64,000 nt of DNA from Nocardia flavorosea NBRC 108225 (GCF_001613385.1 NZ_BDCG01000021.1:220008-284007); one strand, 5' to 3'; numbered from the stretch's first letter, positions 52,654-61,428 are shown. The notes: generated by a model from the letters alone, not told the origin. Made by a program: numbers and translations.

Positions 52654-53106
52654 ATGTCCGAATCGCATACTTTGGTGTACTTCTCCAGCGCTTCGGAGAA
52701 CACTCACCGATTCGTCGAGAAGCTGGATATCCCGGCCCTCCGGATCCCCCTGCACACCAGCGCCGAAACGCTGCACGTCGATGAACCCTACGTGCTGATC
52801 GTCCCCACCTACGGGGGCGGTCGGCACGTCTTGGGTTCGACTCGCTCCGATAAGGAATTCGTACCGCGCCAGGTCGCCAAGTTTCTCAACGATCGGCACA
52901 ACCGCGCCCTGTTGCGCGGGGTGATCGCCGCCGGGAACACGAACTTCGGCGACACCTTCTGCTTCGCAGGTGAGGTGATCTCGCGTAAGTGCGGGGTGCC
53001 CTACCTGTACCGCTTCGAACTCATGGGAACCGCTGAGGACGTGGCCCGCGTCCGAGAGGGATTGGGATTGTTTTGGCAGCAACAACGACAGCACCAGCAG
53101 GTATGA
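52654..53106 (+). CDS. nrdI: NrdI flavodoxin, class Ib ribonucleotide reductase activator
   Basis: 150 residues. Flavodoxin-like FMN-binding segments are LVYFSSASENTHRFV and VPTYGGGR, followed by VIAAGNTNFGDTFCFAGEVIS. It generates superoxide or peroxide to assemble the dimanganese-tyrosyl cofactor of NrdF. The start is preceded by GGGGAGG. Its end overlaps nrdE. The C-terminus is Gln-rich (WQQQRQHQQV). Confidence 0.96.
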   Translation: MSESHTLVYFSSASENTHRFVEKLDIPALRIPLHTSAETLHVDEPYVLIVPTYGGGRHVLGSTRSDKEFVPRQVAKFLNDRHNRALLRGVIAAGNTNFGDTFCFAGEVISRKCGVPYLYRFELMGTAEDVARVREGLGLFWQQQRQHQQV

Positions 53107-55262
53107 CGGCCCGGCTGGAGCAGCCCCCGCAGCGCGAAAGCGTTCCCGGTGAGGTCTTGGACTACCACGCCCTCAACGCGATGCTGAACCTGTACGGGCC
53201 CGACGGCGAGATCCAGTTCGACAAGGATCGTGAGGCCGCCAACCAGTACTTCCTGCAGCACGTCAACCAGAACACCGTTTTCTTCCACAATCTCGACGAG
53301 AAGCTCGACTACCTCGTCGAGGAGAACTACTACGAACCCGAGGTGCTCGAACAGTACAGCCGGGCGTTCGTGAAGAAGCTGTTCCAGCAGGCCTACGACA
53401 AGAAGTTCCGGTTCCCGACGTTCCTCGGCGCGTTCAAGTACTACACCTCCTACACCCTCAAAACCTTCGACGGGAAGCGTTACCTCGAACGTTTCGAGGA
53501 CCGGGTGTGCATGGTCGCGCTCACGCTGGCCGCCGGTGACGAGGTGCTGGCCGGGCAGCTGGTCGAGGAGATCATCGACGGCCGCTTCCAGCCGGCCACC
53601 CCGACCTTCCTCAACTCGGGTAAGAAGCAGCGCGGCGAACCGGTGTCCTGCTTCCTGCTGCGGATCGAGGACAATATGGAGTCCATCGGGCGCTCCATCA
53701 ACTCGGCGCTGCAGCTGTCCAAGCGCGGCGGGGGAGTGGCGTTGCTGCTCAGCAATATTCGTGAGCACGGGGCCCCGATCAAGAAGATCGAGAATCAGTC
53801 CTCGGGTGTTATCCCGATCATGAAGCTGCTCGAGGATTCGTTCTCCTACGCCAATCAGCTCGGGGCCCGGCAGGGTGCGGGTGCGGTGTACCTGCATGCC
53901 CACCACCCCGATATCTACCGGTTCCTCGATACCAAACGGGAGAACGCGGACGAGAAGATCCGCATCAAGACCCTCTCCCTGGGGGTGGTGATCCCCGATA
54001 TCACCTTCGAGCTGGCGAAGAAGAACGAGGACATGTACCTGTTCTCGCCCTATGATGTGGAGCGGATCTACGGTAAGCCGTTCGCCGATATCGACGTCAC
54101 CGAGAAGTACTACGAGATGGTCGACGACAAGCGGATCCGCAAGTCGAAGATCAAGGCGCGCGAGTTCTTCCAGACCATCGCCGAGTTGCAGTTCGAATCC
54201 GGCTACCCCTACATCATGTTCGAGGACACGGTGAACCGGGCCAATCCGATCGCCGGCAAGATCACCCATTCGAACCTGTGCTCGGAGATCCTCCAGGTCT
54301 CCACCCCGTCGGTGTACAACGACGATCTCACCTACGCCGAGGTGGGCAAGGACATCTCCTGCAATCTGGGGTCGCTGAACATCGCGAAGACCATGGATTC
54401 GCCCGATTTCGCGCAGACCATCGAGACCGCGATCCGGGCACTCACCGCGGTATCCGACCAGACGCATATCTACTCGGTGCCCTCCATCGAACAGGGCAAC
54501 AACTCCTCGCACGCCATCGGCCTGGGGCAGATGAACCTGCACGGTTTCCTGGCGCGGGAACATATCCACTACGGGTCCGAGGAGGGCCTGGATTTCACCA
54601 ACATCTACTTCTACACCGTGGTCTACCACGCCATTCGTGCTTCGAATCTGCTTGCGCAGGAACGTGGTACGCACTTCGGTGGGTTCCCGGAGTCGAAGTA
54701 TGCCAGTGGTGAATACTTCGACAAGTACACCGATCAGGTGTGGGAGCCGAAAACCGATCGGGTCGCGCAACTGTTCGCCGACGCCGAGATCCATATCCCT
54801 ACCCAGGACGATTGGCGGCAGCTGAAGTCCGCGGTGATGGAACACGGGATCTACAACCAGAACCTGCAGGCCGTCCCGCCGACCGGCTCGATTTCCTACA
54901 TCAACCATTCCACCAGTTCCATCCATCCGGTGGCGTCGAAGATCGAGATCCGCAAGGAAGGCAAGATCGGCCGCGTCTACTATCCGGCCCCGTACATGAC
55001 CAACGACAACCTGGACTACTACCAGGACGCGTACGAGATCGGCTACGAGAAGATCATCGACACCTATGCCGCTGCCACCCAGCATGTGGACCAGGGCCTG
55101 TCGCTGACGTTGTTCTTCAAGGACACCGCCACCACCCGCGACCTGAACCGCGCCCAGATCTACGCCTGGCGCAAGGGCATCAAAACCCTCTACTACATCC
55201 GCCTCCGGCAGATGGCACTGGAAGGTACCGAGGTCGAGGGCTGCGTGAGCTGCATGCTCTGA
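53103..55262 (+). CDS. nrdE: Class Ib ribonucleoside-diphosphate reductase alpha subunit
   Basis: About 719 residues from the ATG at 53103, which overlaps the nrdI stop (ATGA); a TTG at 53073 is an alternative start. Signature parts: DYHALNAMLNLYGPDGEIQFDKDREAA, FLGAFKYYTSYTLKTFDGKRYLERFEDRV, the active-site region SNLCSEILQ with NLGSLNIAK, and the redox-active C-terminal tail ending GCVSCML. It reduces NDPs with NrdF, NrdI and NrdH. The nrdF gene is not in this window. In M. tuberculosis nrdF2 is also separated from nrdHIE by other genes. Confidence 0.97.
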   Translation: MTARLEQPPQRESVPGEVLDYHALNAMLNLYGPDGEIQFDKDREAANQYFLQHVNQNTVFFHNLDEKLDYLVEENYYEPEVLEQYSRAFVKKLFQQAYDKKFRFPTFLGAFKYYTSYTLKTFDGKRYLERFEDRVCMVALTLAAGDEVLAGQLVEEIIDGRFQPATPTFLNSGKKQRGEPVSCFLLRIEDNMESIGRSINSALQLSKRGGGVALLLSNIREHGAPIKKIENQSSGVIPIMKLLEDSFSYANQLGARQGAGAVYLHAHHPDIYRFLDTKRENADEKIRIKTLSLGVVIPDITFELAKKNEDMYLFSPYDVERIYGKPFADIDVTEKYYEMVDDKRIRKSKIKAREFFQTIAELQFESGYPYIMFEDTVNRANPIAGKITHSNLCSEILQVSTPSVYNDDLTYAEVGKDISCNLGSLNIAKTMDSPDFAQTIETAIRALTAVSDQTHIYSVPSIEQGNNSSHAIGLGQMNLHGFLAREHIHYGSEEGLDFTNIYFYTVVYHAIRASNLLAQERGTHFGGFPESKYASGEYFDKYTDQVWEPKTDRVAQLFADAEIHIPTQDDWRQLKSAVMEHGIYNQNLQAVPPTGSISYINHSTSSIHPVASKIEIRKEGKIGRVYYPAPYMTNDNLDYYQDAYEIGYEKIIDTYAAATQHVDQGLSLTLFFKDTATTRDLNRAQIYAWRKGIKTLYYIRLRQMALEGTEVEGCVSCML

Positions 55263-55282
55263 TCCGCCCACGGAACATGTAG

Positions 55283-55317
55283 TGGCGCGCAACAGATCTC
55301 GAAGCTGTTGCGCGCCA
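55283..55317. terminator. Hairpin terminator after nrdE
   Basis: TGGCGCGCAACAG (55283-55295) pairs perfectly with CTGTTGCGCGCCA (55305-55317), a 13-bp stem with a 9-base loop. It lies 20 bases after the nrdE stop and just before the convergent MarR gene end, so it can serve both. It separates nrdE from anything downstream. Confidence 0.85.
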
Positions 55318-55332
55318 TTGCTGTTCGTGCGT

Positions 55333-55815
55333 TCAATCGCCCAGCCATCGTGTCGTGTCGAGACGGAAAGCATTCGGTGCGGCGACGGTGCGTAGGCCGT
55401 CCTCCATTGTACGTAGCTGTTGCTCGCCCAGTGTCTGTGCCCACTGCTTACGTAGCCGGTCGAAGATCGCGGCCGAGAGGGCGAGCATCTCGTCTCCGTG
55501 TGTGGTGCGGCGAACCAGCCGGCGGCGCGCATCGGCGTGGTCGGCGCCGCGTTCGGCGTAACCGAGGGCGATGAGGCGGTCGACGGTTTTGCCCGCCGCC
55601 TGTTTGGAGATGCCGAGCCGGCGGCCGATATCGCTGGCGGTTGCTCCGTCGGGTCCGATCGCCTGCATCGCGAAGCCGTGGGCCGGCCGCGCCTGGGGAT
55701 GGCCGCGGCGCGCGAGTTCGTCGTGCAGTTCGTCGACGAGTGTGCGGAATCCTGCCAGGAGGAGTAGGGGGAGTTCGTAGCCTGCCCGGAGGCTGTTCAT
55801 ATCTTCCCTGGTCAT
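55333..55815 (-). CDS. MarR-family regulator
   Basis: 160 residues. The winged helix is ATASDIGRRLGISKQAAGKTVDRLIALGYAERGADHADARRRLVRRT at about 58-105. It is divergent from an AhpD-like gene; two CAAC-N3-GTT dyads lie in the 75-base gap. Regulators of this pairing usually sense oxidants or phenolics. Its convergent end shares the nrdE terminator. Confidence 0.9.
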   Translation of the reverse strand: MTREDMNSLRAGYELPLLLLAGFRTLVDELHDELARRGHPQARPAHGFAMQAIGPDGATASDIGRRLGISKQAAGKTVDRLIALGYAERGADHADARRRLVRRTTHGDEMLALSAAIFDRLRKQWAQTLGEQQLRTMEDGLRTVAAPNAFRLDTTRWLGD

Positions 55816-55837
55816 CGCGCAACCTTGGCTATATCGA

Positions 55838-55872
55838 CAACCTGGTTTACTATCGTTTCGTCAACCATGTTG
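55838..55872. promoter_or_regulatory. Paired MarR-type operator dyads
   Basis: CAAC-CTG-GTTT (55838-55848) and CAAC-CAT-GTTG (55862-55872) share a CAAC-N3-GTTK form with centres 24 bp apart. They fill the divergent promoter region between the MarR gene and the AhpD-like gene. The region is AT-rich for this genome. Confidence 0.5.
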
Positions 55873-55890
55873 TCCATATTAGGAGTCGTG

Positions 55891-56397
55891 ATGTTCGACC
55901 CGCATACACCCGAGACCGCCCCGGAGGGATCACGCGCAACGATGACGGCAATGGCCGCCGGGGGTGGAGCGGTGCCCGACGCGGTCGCCCGGCTGGCCGC
56001 CTCGCCGGAACTGCTGACCGGATTCCTGGATATGACCGCGCGATTCGATCGGTGCACGCTGGAACCGATTCCACGGGAAGTGGTCATCATGACGGTGGCG
56101 GTCCACAACGACTGCCATATCTGCATCGCAATACATGCCGGGAAGCTGCGCAAACTCGGCGCGGCGCCGGAACTGGCCGCCGCCCTGCGTGAGAAACGTG
56201 CACTCGACGACGAGCACCTCGACGCGGTCCGGGTGTTCACCCTCGCGGTGATGGCCACCGCTGGAGCTGTGGACACCCGGTCGATCGAGGCCTTCTTGGC
56301 GCACGGTTACACCGAGCGCAATGCGCTCGAAGTCGTATTGGGTGTCGGGACCTATACGATCTCGACATTCGCCAACCGGCTGGTCAGGGCTGCGTAA
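55891..56397 (+). CDS. AhpD-like / carboxymuconolactone decarboxylase-family protein
   Basis: 168 residues from the ATG at 55891 with AGGAG five bases upstream. The AhpD core motif is CHICIAIHAGKLRKLG (CxxC-x3-H), the redox-active site of alkylhydroperoxidase-D-like proteins. REVVIMTVAVHND precedes it and ALEVVLGVGTYTISTFANRL follows. It probably reduces peroxides or relays electrons. The divergent MarR protein is the likely regulator. Confidence 0.9.
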   Translation: MFDPHTPETAPEGSRATMTAMAAGGGAVPDAVARLAASPELLTGFLDMTARFDRCTLEPIPREVVIMTVAVHNDCHICIAIHAGKLRKLGAAPELAAALREKRALDDEHLDAVRVFTLAVMATAGAVDTRSIEAFLAHGYTERNALEVVLGVGTYTISTFANRLVRAA

Positions 56398-56467
56398 GGC
56401 GGTGTGTCCGTGGGGAACGGGTATCCGGTTCGCTCGGTAGGACCCGATCGCTGATCGCGCACAAATG

Positions 56468-56498
56468 TCGATAGCATTCGATAGCATCAAGCGCTATC
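56468..56498 (+). promoter_or_regulatory. vapBC operator with tandem repeats
   Basis: TCGATAGCAT occurs twice in perfect tandem (56468-56477 and 56478-56487), followed by GCTATC at 56493-56498, the inverse of GATAGC. The cluster ends ten bases before the antitoxin start. This suits cooperative autorepression by the antitoxin-toxin complex. Confidence 0.65.
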
Positions 56499-56507
56499 CT
56501 GGGGTGC

Positions 56508-56759
56508 ATGACGCGGACAATCAGCCAAGCCGAGCTACGCAACGGCAGCGCGGGCGTTATGGACGCGCTGGAAGCGGGGGAGGATTTCGTCGTCACCCGC
56601 AACGGACGACCTGTCGGTGAACTGCGCCCCATCACCGTGCGGAACAACCTGACGACGGTCGAGCTGAAGAAGCGATTGGCCAGGTTTGCGGGTGCGAACG
56701 CCATCGATGAACGTGCCGAGATCGACGCCGCATTCGGAGAGGACAGGCTGGATGACTGA
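56508..56759 (+). CDS. vapB: Phd/YefM-type antitoxin
   Basis: 83 residues. The DNA-binding N-terminus TRTISQAELRNGSAGVMDALEAGEDFVVTRNGRPVGELRPI is the Phd/YefM fold. The acidic C-terminus (DERAEIDAAFGEDRLDD) would wrap the toxin. The toxin start overlaps its stop by eight bases. The upstream tandem repeats are the likely operator. Confidence 0.9.
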   Translation: MTRTISQAELRNGSAGVMDALEAGEDFVVTRNGRPVGELRPITVRNNLTTVELKKRLARFAGANAIDERAEIDAAFGEDRLDD

Positions 56760-57171
56760 ACCGGGTGCGAAGTTCCGCCACCCCGTCGGCCTGCTGGATA
56801 CCTGTGTCCTCATCGACTTGCCAACCATCGTGGATGTGGGCCTCCCGATCCAATCGAAAATCAGCACGGTGACGCTTGCAGAGCTGGGCCTCGGCGTGGC
56901 TGTGGCCTCCGGTGCGGCGACGCTTGCGCTCCGTACCGAACGACTCTTCGAGATCGAGCACGCTTTCGACGCATTGCCGTTCTGTGCGACGGCGGCGCGC
57001 CGATTCACCTCGATGGCAAAATTGGTGATTGCGGCCGGACGGAATCCCAAGCCTCGCAAAATGGACCTGATGATCGCTGCCATCGCCTCATCCAACGATC
57101 TGCCGTTGTTCACCCGTAATGCGGACGACTTCAAAGGGCTGGATCCGTTGCTGACGGTGGTCCCGGTGTGA
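56752..57171 (+). CDS. vapC: PIN-domain toxin VapC
   Basis: 139 residues from the ATG at 56752. PIN-domain acidic residues are placed as expected: GLLDTCVLIDLP, TVTLAELGLGV, KMDLMIAAIASSNDLPLFTRNADDF. VapC toxins are Mg2+-dependent ribonucleases, often cutting tRNAs. With the overlapping Phd-type antitoxin it forms a complete type II module. Confidence 0.93.
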   Translation: MTEPGAKFRHPVGLLDTCVLIDLPTIVDVGLPIQSKISTVTLAELGLGVAVASGAATLALRTERLFEIEHAFDALPFCATAARRFTSMAKLVIAAGRNPKPRKMDLMIAAIASSNDLPLFTRNADDFKGLDPLLTVVPV

Positions 57172-57262
57172 AAGGTCAGGGACGGAGCGATTGCCCGATG
57201 TAGTGTCGGTCGAGAACCGGCCGGCCGAAGGGCGGTGCGGCGGAGGATGATCGAGGGGCACA

Positions 57263-58117
57263 GTGGCCGAAACCGCACCGGTATTGCCGGTAACCGAATA
57301 TCAGTTGGAGGGTGTCCGGTGCGCAGTGTGCGACAGTGGGCCCGCCGACAGCACGGAGGCCGTGGTGTTCGTGCACGGCAACCCGGGGCCGATGGACGAT
57401 TGGGCGGAGCTGATCCCCGCGGTGGCGGGATTCGCGCGGGCGATCGCCATGGATATGCCCGGTTTCGGGCGATCGGAGCGGCCGCGTACTTTCGAGCACA
57501 GCATTGCGGGGCATGCGCGATATCTCGGCCTGCTACTCGACCACCTGGGTGTTGAGCGCGCACATCTCGTTCTGCACGATTTCGGTGGGCCGTGGGGTTT
57601 GCGGTGGGCCCTGGACCATCGTGACCGGCTGGCCGGGTTGGTCCTGATCAACACCGGTGTACTCGACGGCTACCGCTGGCACCGGTACGCAAAGATCTGG
57701 CAGACACCGGTACTGGGCGAACTTTTCCAGCTGGTGAGTAATAAGCGTGCCATGCATATCGCCCTGAACCGCGACAATCCCGTACCGCTGCCGGACTCTT
57801 ATATCGACCGGGTCGATCGATACGCGGACCGGGCGCACAAGAGGGCAGTCCTCAAGCTCTACCGCAATTCCCGCGACCCGGTCAGCGCATTCCCGGAAAT
57901 GGACACCGATATCGCGGGATGCGATCTGCCGGTTTGTGTGATCTGGGGCGACGGTGACCCCTATGTCCCGGTTCGGTTCGCGCGGTTGCAGCGAAACTAC
58001 TTCCCCGATGCCGAAATACATATTCTCGAAGGCCTTGGTCACTGGCCATTCATCGACGATCCGCAGGCCGTTCGCACCCCGTTGACAGCGTTTCTCCGTA
58101 CACACATGCGCGCATGA
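57263..58117 (+). CDS. Alpha/beta hydrolase, haloalkane dehalogenase/epoxide hydrolase type
   Basis: 284 residues from the GTG at 57263. The oxyanion motif is HGNPGPMDDW. The nucleophile is Asp in LVLHDFGGPWGLRWAL, which marks the dehalogenase/epoxide-hydrolase branch rather than Ser esterases. VCVIWGDGDPYVP carries the acid, and GLGHWPFIDDP the catalytic His. The substrate is unknown. It stands alone after vapBC. Confidence 0.9.
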   Translation: MAETAPVLPVTEYQLEGVRCAVCDSGPADSTEAVVFVHGNPGPMDDWAELIPAVAGFARAIAMDMPGFGRSERPRTFEHSIAGHARYLGLLLDHLGVERAHLVLHDFGGPWGLRWALDHRDRLAGLVLINTGVLDGYRWHRYAKIWQTPVLGELFQLVSNKRAMHIALNRDNPVPLPDSYIDRVDRYADRAHKRAVLKLYRNSRDPVSAFPEMDTDIAGCDLPVCVIWGDGDPYVPVRFARLQRNYFPDAEIHILEGLGHWPFIDDPQAVRTPLTAFLRTHMRA

Positions 58118-58283
58118 ATCCACCCCTCTGCCCCTGTCGCTGAGGCCGGACGACCGGGACCGGCCTACCACGTCGGCATCCACCCGGGGATGGGCTTCTC
58201 GTGGAATTTCGCCGGTCTCGGCGCGGAAGTGGCCTCCTCTCCACGGGATCCAGTCGCCGGCGATCACCCAGAACACCGCACAC

Positions 58284-58465
58284 CGGAGTCCCCTCGCCGC
58301 CGACCACCTGCGCCGCATCCACGCCGTGCGGGCCCACGGACCCTACCGCCTATCCGGCTAGGTGCTACGGCGGACTCATCGCGCATACCGTGGCGGTACT
58401 ACTGCAGCAGCAGGGCGGCGGGCGGAGTTGCTGGGCATGCTCGACTCGTCGGAGATACCGGTTAC
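58284..58465 (+). pseudogene. Fragment of an NRPS/PKS thioesterase domain
   Basis: In one frame HRSPLAADHLRRIHAVRAHG and PYRLSG, then after an extra base near 58363 WCYGGLIAHTVAVLLQQQGG, and in a third frame RAELLGMLDSSEIP. This matches the type I thioesterase segment ...YxxxIRAxQPHGPYxLxGWSxGGLxAxxVAxxLQxxGxxVxLLxLLDS. The nucleophile position is Cys. Nothing of the flanking synthetase remains. It lies in an otherwise empty gap of about 410 bases. Confidence 0.65.
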
Positions 58466-58531
58466 CTCGGCGTGCGGATGTCCCGGCCCGTCCGGAAGAC
58501 CCGGCTTCTCCAGTCTCGTAGGCGTCGCCGC

Positions 58532-59524
58532 TCAGGACAGTGCCGGAAGCACTTCTCGTTCCAGGAGTTCGATACCGCTGGTGTCGTAGGCCGCTTCCGG
58601 GAAGTTGAAGATGGCGTAGCCCAGGCCGCGATCGCGGACGGCGGACAGTTTCTCCACGATCTGCTCCGGGGTGCCGACGGCGGCACCGCCGGCGGTCAGG
58701 TTGTCGAGGTAGGCGCGGGCCTTCTCCGCACCCAGGACCGGGGCGATTCGCGCGGCGTTCTCGGATATGCGCTGTTCGACCTCGGCTTCGGTGGCGCCGA
58801 TGACGACATTGAAGTTGGCGCTGCGCACGATGGCATCGAAATCCGTGCCGGCATCGGCGCAGTGGTCCCGCAGGATCTCCGATTTGCGGGTGAACTCCTC
58901 AGGGTTACCGGCGAAGTTCGTGTAGTTCGCGTACTTCGCGGCGATACGCAGTGTTTTCTTCTCGCCACCCCCGGCGATCCACAGCGGGATCCCACCCTCC
59001 TGAAGCGGCAGCGGCCGCACGATCGCGCCGTCCACCCGGTAGTACTTGCCGTCCAGGGTCGCGGTGCCCGAACTCCACGCCTGCCGGAAGATCTGCACGC
59101 CTTCGTCCAGCCGCCCCAGTCGCTCCCCGGCGGCCGGGAAGCCGTACCCGTAGGCACGCCATTCGTGCTCGTACCAGCCGCCGCCGATCCCCATCTCGGT
59201 CCGGCCGCCGGAGATCAGATCGACGGTCGCCGCGACCTTCGCCAGGTAGGCCGGATTGCGGTAGCTCATCGCCGTACACATCTGCCCCAGCCGCACCCGC
59301 GAGGTCGTGGCCGCGAATGCCGACATCAGGCTCCACGCCTCATGAGTGGCTTCCTCGGTGGGTGCGGGCACGGTGTGGAAATGGTCGTACACCCACAGCG
59401 ATTCCCATATCGGATTCGCATCGGCGCGCGCCGCCAGACCTCGCATCACTTCCCACTGTGCGGCGGGTGCGATACCCACCAGGTCCAGCCGCCAGCCCTG
59501 GGGAACGAAGATTCCGAAGCGCAC
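58532..59524 (-). CDS. LLM-class F420-dependent oxidoreductase
   Basis: 330 residues from the GTG at 59524, which follows GGAGGAG by a good distance; an ATG 15 bases upstream is an alternative. Luciferase-like monooxygenase fold: RFGIFVPQGWRLDL, ESLWVYDHFHTVP, VRLGQMCTAMSYRNPAYLAKVAATVDLISGGR, EMGIGGGWYEHEWRAYG, and IPLWIAGGGEKKTLRIAAKYANYTNF. In Mycobacteriales this group uses F420 rather than FMN. The substrate is unknown. Confidence 0.93.
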   Translation of the reverse strand: MRFGIFVPQGWRLDLVGIAPAAQWEVMRGLAARADANPIWESLWVYDHFHTVPAPTEEATHEAWSLMSAFAATTSRVRLGQMCTAMSYRNPAYLAKVAATVDLISGGRTEMGIGGGWYEHEWRAYGYGFPAAGERLGRLDEGVQIFRQAWSSGTATLDGKYYRVDGAIVRPLPLQEGGIPLWIAGGGEKKTLRIAAKYANYTNFAGNPEEFTRKSEILRDHCADAGTDFDAIVRSANFNVVIGATEAEVEQRISENAARIAPVLGAEKARAYLDNLTAGGAAVGTPEQIVEKLSAVRDRGLGYAIFNFPEAAYDTSGIELLEREVLPALS

Positions 59525-59956
59525 AGCACTCTCCTCCATGGTTCGGGCCCGCGGGCCGCACCGGACATACTCGACCTCTACTCTGTCGGGCGAGCGGCGT
59601 CCGGGCAATGATTCCGCGCCGGCCTGCGGAATCGGGCTGTCGCGGGGCCCGGTTCCCGACCTCCGAGGCGACTCGGCCGTTCGGCTGTGCGCGTGTGCAA
59701 CCTCGGCCCGGTACCCGGTACCGGCCGGGCACCGTTCGTCATGGCGCCGCTTCTTCGGTGGGTAGGACGCGGAATCGGTCGCCGGATCCGGGAACAGTTC
59801 ATATCGATGCAGTCGTCCGGCAGCGGCTTTCGACCGCAGTAAACCGGCGATTTCGTAGCCGGCCGCGGCAGTAGTCGAGGTCTCGGCGGCCCGGCCCCGG
59901 TGCAGTTTTCTGCGGCCCTTGACTACGACGTAGCGTCACACCCCACGCTTGACGGT
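59525..59956. other. Divergent intergenic region with a dyad at a -35 element
   Basis: No gene is supported. TTGACT (59919-59924) resembles a -35 hexamer and overlaps the dyad CTAC-GAC-GTAG (59923-59933). This is the arrangement expected upstream of a MerR gene, whose protein binds between -35 and -10 and twists the DNA. A matching -10 element was not obvious. Confidence 0.45.
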
Positions 59957-60754
59957 ATGAGGATCAGTGAAATCGCTGCGGCCGCCGCAACCACCCCGCG
60001 CGCCGTCCGCCACTATCACCGGCTGGGCCTGCTCCCGGAGCCTGTTCGCCCCGACAACGGCTACCGCGACTACGGCATGGCCGAACTGACCCGGCTCATG
60101 CGGATCCGCTGGCTCGCCGACAACGGCCTGCCGCTCGGGGCGGTGGCGGCCGTATTCGCCAACGAGCACGGTGCCTCGGATACCGAGGACCTGCGCGCCG
60201 ATCTCGCCGCGCTGCACGAGGAGATCACCCAGCGCATCACCCAGCTCACCCGGAAACAGGAAGGTGTGGCCCGGATGCTGGCCGCGGTCGACGCCGGCCG
60301 CCGTCTGACCGCCCTCCCGGACGAGGTCGCCGACGCGTTCGACCGGGCCCGCGAGCAGGCCGACGAAACCGAGCTGGCCGCGCTCGACCAGGAACGCGAC
60401 ATGCTGGAGGTCTTCTCCCTCGCCGGTGACACACCCCCCGAAATGTTCACCTGGTTCACCGGCGCCCTCGCCGACCCGGCCGCCCGCACGGGCTACCGCC
60501 GGCTGCTGCGCGGCTGGGAACGGTTGCGCGGCCGCCCGGTGGCGCAGTCCGCCGAACTGATCGAGCAGCTGGCGCAGGATATCGCCGGCCTATTGCGACA
60601 GCTCGATTTCGACAGAGTGGTCTCGGCGACCGCGGACCTGCCGCACGGCGCGCCGGCGCTGTCGCAGGAGACCCTCGTCCCCGACCCCGCACAACGGCGG
60701 GCGGTCCGTCGCGCGATGGAACTGCTGACAGGTACCGGCGGGGGACCGTCGTGA
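59957..60754 (+). CDS. MerR-family regulator
   Basis: 265 residues from the ATG at 59957. The helix-turn-helix and wing are MRISEIAAAAATTPRAVRHYHRLGLLPEPVRPDNGYRDYG at 1-40, followed by the coiled-coil segment LRADLAALHEEITQRITQLTRKQEGVARML. The large C-terminal domain of about 150 residues is of the effector-binding type without visible Cys metal ligands. Its stop overlaps the next GTG by four bases, so it is co-transcribed with the membrane protein. Confidence 0.93.
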   Translation: MRISEIAAAAATTPRAVRHYHRLGLLPEPVRPDNGYRDYGMAELTRLMRIRWLADNGLPLGAVAAVFANEHGASDTEDLRADLAALHEEITQRITQLTRKQEGVARMLAAVDAGRRLTALPDEVADAFDRAREQADETELAALDQERDMLEVFSLAGDTPPEMFTWFTGALADPAARTGYRRLLRGWERLRGRPVAQSAELIEQLAQDIAGLLRQLDFDRVVSATADLPHGAPALSQETLVPDPAQRRAVRRAMELLTGTGGGPS

Positions 60755-61428
60755 CCGGCTTCGCGCGGCTCCTCCGCAACCAGGCCCGGCTGTACACGGG
60801 CCTGTGGCTGTGGCTGCGCCGCACCACCGACCGCGACAGCCGCGAACAGCGGCCGCTCACGGCCACTCGCGGCGTCCTCGCCCTGCCGATGGCCTTCCTC
60901 GCGGCGACCCTGATCGAAGTGGTCGTATTGCACCTGGTGATCCCCTGGGCATGGCTGAGTATCACACTGGCAGTGGTTTCCGTGTGGTCGCTGGTGTTTC
61001 TGTTCGCCGCGGTCGTCGCCGATATCGCTTATCCGCACTATGTCACCGGCCGGGAGGTGGTGCTGCGCCGATCCGGCCGCGTGGTCGCCCGGATACCGTT
61101 CGACCGGATCGCGACCGTCGCCGAATCCCGCCGCTACAACCAGACCGCGACCGCGTTCGCGGACAACAGGCTGTTCCTCGCGGGCCCCGACGGCACCACC
61201 GCAGACCTGACCCTGCGCTGCCCTGTCACCGTGCATATCGACTCGTTGCTACCCAGTGGCCGCATCGCTGCCGAGACGACCCGGATCAGCCTCTCCCTCG
61301 ACGACCCCGCGTCGCTGCGTGCCGCGCTGAACCCACCGAACACCGCCGGGATCGTGCCGAACACTCCCGCCGTGCCGGACTCCGCACCGAACACGGTGCC
61401 GACCGCGGATATTCAGCCGAGCAGGTAG
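60751..61428 (+). CDS. Hypothetical membrane protein
   Basis: 225 residues from a GTG overlapping the merR stop. Two or three hydrophobic segments lie at about 45-95 (LALPMAFLAATLIEVVVLHLVIPWAWL, ITLAVVSVWSLVFLFAAVVADI). A soluble beta-rich part follows (EVVLRRSGRVVARIPFDRIATV), resembling bacterial PH-like domains. The tail is Asn/Pro-rich with three NTxxxxP-like repeats. No family is recognised. It is the likely target or partner of the MerR regulator. Confidence 0.8.
   Translation: MTGFARLLRNQARLYTGLWLWLRRTTDRDSREQRPLTATRGVLALPMAFLAATLIEVVVLHLVIPWAWLSITLAVVSVWSLVFLFAAVVADIAYPHYVTGREVVLRRSGRVVARIPFDRIATVAESRRYNQTATAFADNRLFLAGPDGTTADLTLRCPVTVHIDSLLPSGRIAAETTRISLSLDDPASLRAALNPPNTAGIVPNTPAVPDSAPNTVPTADIQPSR

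Noticed and set aside
53001..55532. Minus-strand open frame of about 843 codons opposite nrdE
   Set aside because: Its translation has no family motif, and nrdE on the plus strand is certain; the open frame follows from codon bias.
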